Assembly: GCA_902478765.1 (NCBI GenBank) | Contig: CABSMN010000076.1 | Coordinates: 1-6,254, forward strand | Direction of reading: 5' to 3' | Source of the DNA: an uncultured Collinsella sp. | GTDB lineage: Bacteria > Actinomycetota > Coriobacteriia > Coriobacteriales > Coriobacteriaceae | DNA length: 6,254 nucleotides | Shown: in pieces, positions 1 to 5,466 of the stretch | Layout of the letters: every line of letters begins with the position of its first letter | Position numbering within the stretch: the stretch's first letter is position 1 | Position numbers and translations under genes: made by a program | The notes under the pieces: generated by a model | What the model saw: only the letters and a program-made list of their open reading frames with translations | Told to the model about the DNA's origin: nothing | The model's database searches: none

Positions 1-287
1 TCTCCAAGGGCACGCACTGCGTCGACCTCACCGAGAGCACCATTCAGGCCAACAGTCGCCTGTTCGACAGCATCGACGACGTTCCCCGTCAGGCCTACAC
101 CATGGGTACCCAGACCATCATGTATGCCCGCATGATCCTGGTCGTCGCCAACGGCGAGGCCAAGGCTCAGGCCGTGCATGACATGTGCTATGGTCCGGTT
201 ACGCCCGCGTGCCCGGCTTCGATCCTGCAGCTGCACACCAACTGCGTTGTCGTTGCCGACGAGGCCGCCCTTTCGCTCTGCGAGTAG
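1..287 (+). CDS. nagB: Glucosamine-6-phosphate deaminase, C-terminal part (5' end outside window)
   Basis: Known function of the family: cytoplasmic conversion of glucosamine 6-phosphate to fructose 6-phosphate and ammonia, the step that passes amino sugars (GlcNAc, mucin or peptidoglycan sugars) into glycolysis. Seen here: 94 complete codons, read from base 3, then TAG at 285-287. The reading frame contains the NagB signatures VDLTESTIQAN, the segment QAYTMGTQTIM followed by a hydrophobic strand (ILVVANGEAKA), and the C-terminal block GPVTPACPASILQLH followed by a VVVADEAA strand. These are in the expected order, and the end falls where NagB proteins usually end, so the C-terminus appears intact. 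The catalytic N-terminal part lies outside the window. An intrinsic terminator begins 32 bases after the stop, so this gene probably ends its transcript and is not joined to the regulator downstream. The family call is firm; only the 5' boundary is unknown. Confidence 0.93.
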   Translation, partial: SKGTHCVDLTESTIQANSRLFDSIDDVPRQAYTMGTQTIMYARMILVVANGEAKAQAVHDMCYGPVTPACPASILQLHTNCVVVADEAALSLCE

Positions 288-319
288 CGCGAATCCTGCA
301 CTTCGACATAGCCTTGCCT

Positions 320-347
320 AAGGCCTCCGCTTTGCGGGGGCCTTTTT
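320..347 (+). terminator. Intrinsic terminator of nagB
   Basis: Positions 320-330 (AAGGCCTCCGC) pair with 334-344 (GCGGGGGCCTT) across a TTT loop, giving an 11-bp stem with a single G-T wobble. The T-tract TTTTT at 343-347 overlaps the foot of the stem. It begins 32 bases past the nagB stop and has the classic rho-independent form on the plus strand. Confidence 0.92.
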
Positions 348-735
348 GCTATCCCTTTCCGCCCGCTTGACCAAAATCTTGCCGCAAGCCTGACGAATGC
401 CGGATGCCCAACAGCTTGATTCATTCCATACCAGATTCTATGCAAAAATGCCACTAAAAGGTCGTAGACGGTAGCGGGTGCTAGGCGAGTTGAATGACAT
501 AGCTGAACCTTGTTCACTTGCGTTACACTGCCGCTTAGATGGGACAAGCTGACAAGCTCATTTACCTGCTTAAAGACCGATTAGTCGGGGGATTAATAAC
601 AATCGGCCCTCGCTGTACAAAAACTTGCCGCTTGCATACCAAAAGACAACCTAAAACATAAGGTCGCTCTATTCATAGCGCGGCTTGTATGGTCTTGCGG
701 TTACAGTGTCCATACGGTCGAGTTGAGGAGCGGGC
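348..735. other. 388-bp intergenic region and leader of the STAND/BTAD regulator
   Basis: No credible gene is seen here. The longest plausible small frame starts at ATG 397 and has 25 codons with no ribosome binding site. The stretch is visibly richer in A and T than its neighbours, as expected of a promoter-bearing region. It contains an exact tandem 8-bp repeat (543-558), a TGAAC-N3-GTTCA dyad (504-516), a dyad CCGA-TTAG-TCGG (577-588), and two similar 14- to 15-mers (517-530 and 694-708). Weak sigma-70-like boxes can be drawn, for example TTCACT at 513-518 with TTAGAT at 535-540 (16-bp spacing), but none is close to consensus and the promoter is not assigned. The region ends in the Shine-Dalgarno sequence GAGGAG (725-730), five bases before the regulator's ATG. 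Confidence 0.7.
543..558. repeat. Exact tandem repeat of 8 bp, possible operator
   Basis: GACAAGCT occurs twice back to back at 543-550 and 551-558, about 180 bases upstream of the regulator's start. BTAD-type (SARP) activators are known to bind short tandem direct repeats in promoters, although the classical sites are heptamers spaced 11 bases centre to centre rather than 8. That it is an operator, or autoregulatory, is inference from position only. Confidence 0.35.
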
Positions 736-3735
736 ATGGTAAACGATTTGGGCAGTATAGACGACCTCGAGCTGATGCCGCTGGGCGGAGGCTATATGGT
801 GCGACGCGAACGCTTGATGAATGAGCTTATCGCCAAGGGCCGAAAGGCCGGCATCGTGGTTCTTTATGCGCCCGACGGGTTTGGGAAGACCTCGGTGCTG
901 CTGCAGTACACCCATGAGGTTAAATGCGATCCGACGCGAGGCCCCGTGCGGATTATCGAGGCCGATCGCGCCACTGGGCGCGAGGTGTTTATGCAGCTCG
1001 AGGTGGTTACCGAAGAACTCAAAGACAAACCGCACTCCCTTATCGCGATTGATAATGTGCCAAACCTCGATCAGCGCGATACCGAAGACCTCATCGACAG
1101 GATTCGCGGCCTGCGCGCTATGGGGGTAGGGGTCTTTATCTCCTGCCGTCCTTCAAATCGTCAGCTGATTCATGGGCTGGGCGATTCGGTTAAGATCAAT
1201 GCGCAGATGCTCAAGGTGCATGCCTATGAGTATTCGGCGTGGGCATCGGCGTTTTCGATCAGCACATCGCTCGACTTTTATCAGCTCACGCAGGGTGTGC
1301 CCGAGCTCGTCTCGGCATTGCAGACGGGTCTGTATGGCCAAGGCGACGTAGCCGGTCTGCTCGAAAACGAGATTGTCAACGTATATGGCGCGGCACTTGT
1401 CGATCTGGCTTCGCTCGACAATAATGCGCTGTTTTGCGTGGCATGTCTCATGATTTTGATGGGCGAGGGCAATATCGCAGAACTCGAGGCTTGCGGGGTG
1501 AGGCTGTCGATGGTCGACCAGTCCTACTTTGTACGCGACTACCCGATCTTTGGCTTGGATCCCGCCGAGCGGAGTTTTACGTGTCTGGGCACGGAGGATA
1601 ACGGACGCTTGCGTTTGCGTAAGTTGGTGGCCGAGGTTCGCCCCGAACTTGTTCCGAGGGCGGCCCGGATTTTGCTTAAGGCGGGTAGATGCGATGCGGC
1701 GATGGGCCTGGCGGACGCCTTTTTGGACCGTGAAGCGGTCCTTGAACTTGCTGGGCAGTATGGGGTCGATCTAGCTCTGACGGGGCACGGGGCCGATATC
1801 TGCCGAGCAGCGCTGGGCACGATCGATGCCGACGATCCGGCTCCAGAGCCAACGCCTGCCGAGGCGCTTGGCGTATATCTGGCAGCGGTCAGCGTGTCCA
1901 ATACAAAGCTCGCTCGCTATATGGCATCGGTCATCGAGCGCGGGGGCGAACGGGCGGCCTGTGAAATAGACCCTGTTTCATGGAGGGTGGCCCGGACACT
2001 GACGGCTGTTTGCTATGGGGACAACGGGCTTGGGCTTCCTGCGAACCTGGCCGTGCCAGAAATCGAGACATCCCATACCGCACTCGATATGTTGTCTGCG
2101 CATATCGAGGTCAAGCGCTGCCTGACCGAGCGGGGAGATGACGGCGGCGTTCTACAGCAACTCAAAACGAGCAAGGCCTACGACTGCGAGCTCGACATCG
2201 CGGGGATTGTTATGCGGGCCGATAGCATGCTGGTGGAGCTCTTTGACGGGTCGTTTGCGGGAACCGACGAGCGCGACGACGAGATGACGGTGGTGCGGGA
2301 GGCGCTCGACGTACGTGGGCTTAAGGCGATGGCTATCTGGGTGCGCATGGTGTTGGCGGCACGGCGGCTCCTTTCCGGCCTGCCGGTAACCGACGACGCG
2401 GCGTTCAACGAGCTCGATCGTTTTGCCGTGCGCATGCGCGACAACCAGATTCAGCTGTTTGGCCTGTTGCTAGAAGGCTGGCAGTCGCTGGCAGAGGGAC
2501 GGCCGGTTAATGCAAAGTTCCGTGCGGTCCAAGTGCTCAAACTTGCCGAGGAGTCGATTGCGTACATGCGCGATAATGCGTTACTGCTGGAGCGCGCGGC
2601 ATATCTGCGTAACACCTCGATGGTTTCGGTACGCGAGGAAGCGGAGTTGCTCGATATAAGCCAGACGCAGGTTGGTGGCGCAGAAGCCTGGATGGTGGCG
2701 CTGCATTTGGCCTGTGCGGGCCGAGACAGCGACCTTGCAGCCTGGATGTCCATGAATCGCGCGGGGATTCTAGAGCCATCGTATCGGCTCTTTGCGCGCC
2801 TTGCCATGCATTGTCTGGGCGAGCCGGCGACCAGGATTCGCAAGAAGCTTCCCGTGCGCGAGCTGTCGCGGTACTCGCTGCGCGACGATTTGGAAGGGGA
2901 AGGCGAGCGCCTGTTCCAGGCCGGTGAGGTTGAAGCCGTTGATACCATCGACCATATCGAGATTCGCATGTTTGGGGCGTTTCGCGCCGAGCGCGACGGG
3001 TTTCCCATCACGGACAAAATGTGGCGCCGCAAGAAGGCGGCGACACTTGCCGAGCGGCTTGCGCTGGGCATGGATGCGCTCGTCGATCGTGAGACGCTGG
3101 CCATGGAGCTGTGGCCCCATGCCGAGTTCAATAGCGCCCGCAACAACCTGTACTCGACGATATCGCGCTTGCGGTCGGCTTTGGGACCGACGCCGGATGG
3201 CAAATCGTGTGTGCTCATCCAAAATGAATGCATCGGACTCAACGGCGACTTCGTCAAGACCGATGTACGGCTGTTTGACCAGATAAGCCGCGAGGTTTTG
3301 GGAAATCGCACGGGTGCGCGCGGGCCCCATTTAGTTGAGCTGTGCCTTAAGATTGAGCAGCTTTATGCCGGCCCGTTGTATGTTCCCAATGGCTGTAACC
3401 CCACCTACTTTTTGCGTATGCGACGCATTATGCAGTCAAAGTACATCGATTGCATGATTAAGGGAGCAAATGCCGCTCTAGAAGAAAACGACCTGCAGTC
3501 GGCGATTTGGCTGGCGGAGTCGGGGCTTCGGCAGGAAACGGCGCGTGAGGATATGGTGCGCTGCGCCATGCGCGTCTACAGTGCGGCGGGGCGGCGGCGC
3601 GATATCGTCGAGCTATACAGCGGTCATATGCACCACCTGAGGGAGCAGGTCAATGGCGTTCCCGAGCCCGAGACGCGGCGTCTATACGAGCGCTTGGTGG
3701 AGGGGCGGCTCAATCGCGTGCTGGTCGAGCGATAA
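736..3735 (+). CDS. Large transcriptional regulator: N-terminal STAND ATPase, C-terminal winged helix and BTAD domain
   Basis: A 999-residue protein, probably a cytoplasmic signal-responsive transcription factor. The start is ATG 736, supported by GAGGAG at 725-730 with 5-base spacing. Visible domains: a P-loop NTPase at about residues 20-240 with Walker A APDGFGKT (45-52, the permitted [AG]x4GKT form), Walker B LIAIDN (102-107), an ISCRP strand end (135-139) resembling the sensor segment, and a GVP motif (187-189) typical of STAND ATPases such as MalT and AfsR. A long, mainly helical middle (about 250-730) fits a TPR-like or winged-helix region, but repeats are not clear by eye. The OmpR-type DNA-binding winged helix starts near residue 741 (IEIRMFGAF) and includes the RNNLYSTISRLRSALG helix. 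A BTAD helical domain (about 845-990) contains LYAGPLY at 876. The signal and target genes are unknown. Neither neighbour is obviously its target: nagB has its own terminator and yhbY is convergent. The frame is intact, with no sign of decay. Confidence 0.88.
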   Translation: MVNDLGSIDDLELMPLGGGYMVRRERLMNELIAKGRKAGIVVLYAPDGFGKTSVLLQYTHEVKCDPTRGPVRIIEADRATGREVFMQLEVVTEELKDKPHSLIAIDNVPNLDQRDTEDLIDRIRGLRAMGVGVFISCRPSNRQLIHGLGDSVKINAQMLKVHAYEYSAWASAFSISTSLDFYQLTQGVPELVSALQTGLYGQGDVAGLLENEIVNVYGAALVDLASLDNNALFCVACLMILMGEGNIAELEACGVRLSMVDQSYFVRDYPIFGLDPAERSFTCLGTEDNGRLRLRKLVAEVRPELVPRAARILLKAGRCDAAMGLADAFLDREAVLELAGQYGVDLALTGHGADICRAALGTIDADDPAPEPTPAEALGVYLAAVSVSNTKLARYMASVIERGGERAACEIDPVSWRVARTLTAVCYGDNGLGLPANLAVPEIETSHTALDMLSAHIEVKRCLTERGDDGGVLQQLKTSKAYDCELDIAGIVMRADSMLVELFDGSFAGTDERDDEMTVVREALDVRGLKAMAIWVRMVLAARRLLSGLPVTDDAAFNELDRFAVRMRDNQIQLFGLLLEGWQSLAEGRPVNAKFRAVQVLKLAEESIAYMRDNALLLERAAYLRNTSMVSVREEAELLDISQTQVGGAEAWMVALHLACAGRDSDLAAWMSMNRAGILEPSYRLFARLAMHCLGEPATRIRKKLPVRELSRYSLRDDLEGEGERLFQAGEVEAVDTIDHIEIRMFGAFRAERDGFPITDKMWRRKKAATLAERLALGMDALVDRETLAMELWPHAEFNSARNNLYSTISRLRSALGPTPDGKSCVLIQNECIGLNGDFVKTDVRLFDQISREVLGNRTGARGPHLVELCLKIEQLYAGPLYVPNGCNPTYFLRMRRIMQSKYIDCMIKGANAALEENDLQSAIWLAESGLRQETAREDMVRCAMRVYSAAGRRRDIVELYSGHMHHLREQVNGVPEPETRRLYERLVEGRLNRVLVER

Positions 3736-3767
3736 AAAACGGGTGCCCGAAGTACTCGGGCACCCGT
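3734..3767 (-). terminator. Intrinsic terminator of the yhbY transcript, overlapping the regulator's stop codon
   Basis: ACGGGTGCCCGA (3739-3750) and TCGGGCACCCGT (3756-3767) form a perfect 12-bp stem with a 5-base loop. Read on the minus strand, the stem is followed at once by TTTTTT (complement of 3734-3739), so it is a canonical rho-independent terminator for yhbY, whose stop lies 37 bases upstream. The T-tract covers two bases of the regulator's TAA (3733-3735). On the plus strand the hairpin has no following T-run (AAGCTTGC), so termination of the regulator's message here is probably weaker. Confidence 0.88.
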
Positions 3768-3804
3768 AAGCTTGCTATATGTTGGCTCGCCGGATCATTG
3801 GCTC

Positions 3805-4104
3805 TTAGACGAGCTTGATCTTCTCGATATCCTTGCGCGAGGACTCGCGATACAGCGAGAACTTGCGGCCGATGACCTGGACGACCTCGGCGTGGCAACG
3901 CTCAGCGAGCTCTTCGGCGGCCTCGCGGGCGGAAAGACTGGAGCCATCGAGCACGGAGCACTTAACGAGTTCGTGCTTCTCCAGGTAGGCGACCGTCTGC
4001 TCGACGGTGCCCTCGTTGACATCGGACTTACCGATGATGATGGCGGGGTTGAGGTGATGGGCCATGCTGCGAAGCTGCTTGACCTGGGCTCCTGTCAGTG
4101 CCAT
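3805..4104 (-). CDS. yhbY: YhbY-family RNA-binding protein (CRM domain)
   Basis: A 99-residue, single-domain protein of the usual YhbY length (about 95-100). Family members bind RNA and are associated with assembly of the large ribosomal subunit; E. coli YhbY and B. subtilis YqeI are the reference proteins. Visible hallmarks are the N-terminal helix LTGAQVKQLRSMAHHLNP (3-20), the strand and loop AIIIGKSD (21-28), the HELVKCSV strand (44-51), and the C-terminal block VVQVIGRKFSLYR (74-86). The GxxG RNA-contact loop reads GKSD, so the second glycine is replaced by aspartate (see findings). The start at ATG 4104 matches the family's N-terminus (MxLT); the Shine-Dalgarno is poor (AGAAAGCGAG, several bases upstream). 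The gene converges on the STAND/BTAD regulator and is closed by the hairpin at 3739-3767. It lies 158 bases downstream of the methyltransferase. No clear promoter of its own was recognised, so read-through from that gene is possible. Confidence 0.9.
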   Translation of the reverse strand: MALTGAQVKQLRSMAHHLNPAIIIGKSDVNEGTVEQTVAYLEKHELVKCSVLDGSSLSAREAAEELAERCHAEVVQVIGRKFSLYRESSRKDIEKIKLV

Positions 4105-4262
4105 GGGTTCTCGCTTTCTATGTATGGGGCGCCCCGCGACGGGGCCTTAATCTACGTGAGCTGTCCTACGATAGCGCAGGAACGGCGCGGTGTGGAGCGC
4201 GTTTGCCCAGTTCAAAAAGAATGCGGATGCCGAGCGGGAGAACGGCGCGGGCAGTGGGCGGG

Positions 4263-5150
4263 CTACGAGCGGGGTGCAGAGACCGGCTCCCACGCAATAA
4301 ACGCCCAACGAACCTTGCGGACATGATCGAGCATATAGCGCCCCTGCGGCACGCCCTTAGACCCCGGCTCACCGGCATGGGGGTTCTCGATCATGTGCTG
4401 GGCGATGTAGTCGCGCAGACGGTCGATCTTATCCTCGTTGCCATGCTCGAGCATACGGGAGAAGTCCGTCACACCCGCCTCAAGGCTATCGAAGGTGTCG
4501 CGACGAGGCGATTCAAAGTACGTAACCTGCGGCAGGGCACCCATCTGAATGAGGATATTAAAGGCATAGACAAAGCCATTACTGCAGGTAACCGAGGCGC
4601 CGATGGCGTTCATCAGATGCAGATCGTAGCGCGGACTGGAGTTGGCGACCATAGTAACAGCACAACGCCGACGAGCCGTACGGTCAAGCTTGGTAAGCGC
4701 ACCTTTTAGATCGGTCGTCGTAACCGACCGACTGGCGAAGGCAACATCCACCGCTTTCGCGACCGGCCCAACTAAATCCCAATCATCATCCCAAGCAAGC
4801 TCAAGCGGCGTAATGCGATCCTCGAGCCCATAGTACTCAATGCCAGCATCAAGCGTGCCCAACATGGCAGGAGAAAAATCAGCGGCAATCACGGGGTGCC
4901 CGTCTTGCGCAAGCGGGATAGCGATCGATCCAGCCCCACACCCCATATCAAGCACCGACTCACCAGGCTTTAACGCCAACAGCTTCATAAAGTCCCGGGC
5001 ATACGGGGCAGTTTCCAACGGCCGAAAATGCCGAGCCCGCTTATCCCATTCAAAAGAATTATCAGCCCGCCGCCGATCAGCCTGTAGGCGCATCCATTCG
5101 CCATTCCAATCCGCAGAAAGAAGCTCAGAGCGAGCATCCCCATCAACCAC
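4263..5150 (-). CDS. Class I SAM-dependent methyltransferase, substrate unknown
   Basis: A 295-residue protein read from GTG 5150. Motif I, VLDMGCGAG (66-74), and the acidic end of strand 2, VIAADFSP (87-94, Asp91), identify a Rossmann-fold S-adenosylmethionine-binding domain. The region before it, with DWNGEW (14-19) and FEWDKRARHF (33-42), resembles the N-terminal cap of small-molecule or orphan methyltransferases found in anaerobes. No NPPY or other nucleic-acid motif was seen, so a DNA or RNA target is not supported, and the substrate cannot be named. Start choice: a perfect AGGAGG lies 7 bases upstream of GTG 5150 (plus-strand CCTCCT at 5158-5163). An in-frame ATG at 5210 would add a 20-residue hydrophobic stretch but has no ribosome binding site. 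The stop is TAG at 4263-4265. Codon third positions shift along the gene, T-rich early and C-rich late. The palindromic element lies just upstream, between this gene and the DUF711 gene. Confidence 0.86.
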   Translation of the reverse strand: MVDGDARSELLSADWNGEWMRLQADRRRADNSFEWDKRARHFRPLETAPYARDFMKLLALKPGESVLDMGCGAGSIAIPLAQDGHPVIAADFSPAMLGTLDAGIEYYGLEDRITPLELAWDDDWDLVGPVAKAVDVAFASRSVTTTDLKGALTKLDRTARRRCAVTMVANSSPRYDLHLMNAIGASVTCSNGFVYAFNILIQMGALPQVTYFESPRRDTFDSLEAGVTDFSRMLEHGNEDKIDRLRDYIAQHMIENPHAGEPGSKGVPQGRYMLDHVRKVRWAFIAWEPVSAPRS

Positions 5151-5157
5151 GGGCCAA

Positions 5158-5163
5158 CCTCCT
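5158..5163 (-). promoter_or_regulatory. Perfect Shine-Dalgarno AGGAGG that decides the methyltransferase start
   Basis: On the minus strand AGGAGG is followed by 7 bases (TTGGCCC) and GTG at 5150-5148. The more upstream in-frame ATG at 5210 is preceded by a TTCTTTCTGAT stretch with no purine-rich site. This favours the shorter protein and makes the hydrophobic 20-residue extension unlikely to be translated. Confidence 0.75.
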
Positions 5164-5315
5164 AGCAACAAAAAAGCGACTCCCCCAAAAAGAAGAGCCG
5201 CAACCAGCATATATCAGAAAGAACCGATCCAACGCCAAACCGCCATACCAGCAAAGTAGGGCAGAAGCGAAGCGACTGCCAAAGGGATAGAACCCAACCG
5301 AGGTCCCGTTGTGCG

Positions 5316-5449
5316 GGAGCCCCGGGGAGGGCAAATATATAAGGTCGATCGCGAGTTCCGCACGAGCCGGAGAGCACTTAATGTGCTCTCCGTGCGAGTC
5401 AGGACTGTCCGAGCAGGCGACCTTATATATTTGCCCTCCCCGGGGCTCC
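5316..5449. repeat. 134-bp palindromic element with perfect 32-bp terminal inverted repeats (MITE-like or structured RNA)
   Basis: Positions 5316-5347 and 5418-5449 are exact reverse complements over 32 bases. Each arm has a GC-rich outer block (GGAGCCCCGGGGAGGGC, itself containing the palindrome CCCCGGGG) and an AT-rich inner block (AAATATATAAGG). The 70-base centre holds a second hairpin at 5359-5396. The element lies between the DUF711 stop (18 bases away) and the methyltransferase, both on the minus strand, so a DUF711 read-through transcript would carry a 32-bp perfect RNA duplex. It is not a typical intrinsic terminator, because the stem is far too long and no T-run follows on either strand. 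No convincing target-site duplication is visible in the flanks (left ...TTGTGCG, right TCGCCAG...). Candidates are a non-autonomous miniature inverted-repeat element, a REP-like family member, or a cis-acting RNA or DNA structure. The repeat itself is certain; its class is inference. Confidence 0.9.
5359..5396. repeat. Nested central hairpin inside the palindromic element
   Basis: GGAGAGCAC (5369-5377) pairs perfectly with GTGCTCTCC (5383-5391) around the loop TTAAT. Below it CGCAC (5359-5363) pairs with GTGCG (5392-5396), leaving a one-sided bulge of five bases (GAGCC, 5364-5368). Together with the outer 32-bp arms this makes one long, nearly coaxial stem-loop with internal unpaired segments. 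Confidence 0.85.
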
Positions 5450-5466
5450 TCGCCAGTCCCCCTCAG

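Noticed and set aside
397..474. Small 25-codon frame in the regulator's leader
   Set aside because: No Shine-Dalgarno upstream, no recognisable peptide, and it is short enough to occur by chance.
577..606. CCGATTAGTCGG with a further AATCGG (577-588 and 601-606) as a terminator or riboswitch
   Set aside because: The stems are only 4 to 6 bp, there is no T-run, and no known riboswitch core was recognised. It is kept only as a possible minor dyad.
2451..3311. A 286-codon open frame antisense to the regulator's C-terminal half
   Set aside because: It is rich in Ser and Arg, lacks any family motif or ribosome binding site, and lies opposite the clearly coding winged helix/BTAD region. Such antisense frames are common in high-GC genes.
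4131..4145. GCCCC-GCGAC-GGGGC hairpin upstream of yhbY as a terminator for the methyltransferase
   Set aside because: The stem is only 5 bp and, on the minus strand, is followed by GCCCCATAC rather than a T-run. It may slightly affect yhbY translation but cannot be called a terminator.
3772..4709. Plus-strand open frames of 184 and 203 codons across yhbY and the methyltransferase
   Set aside because: They are complements of genes with recognisable conserved protein motifs and show none of their own.
5143..5377. Two small hydrophobic minus-strand frames (63 and 71 codons) starting in or near the palindromic element
   Set aside because: They overlap each other and the methyltransferase start in different frames, have no recognisable homology, and their hydrophobicity follows from a T-rich leader. 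No supporting ribosome binding site was seen.
5316..5449. Palindromic element as an ordinary intrinsic terminator for the DUF711 gene
   Set aside because: Stem length and loop size are far outside the usual range and neither strand has a T-run after it.
5304..5461. Target-site duplication flanking the palindromic element
   Set aside because: The left flank (ending TTGTGCG) and right flank (beginning TCGCCAG) share no convincing direct repeat at the arm edges.
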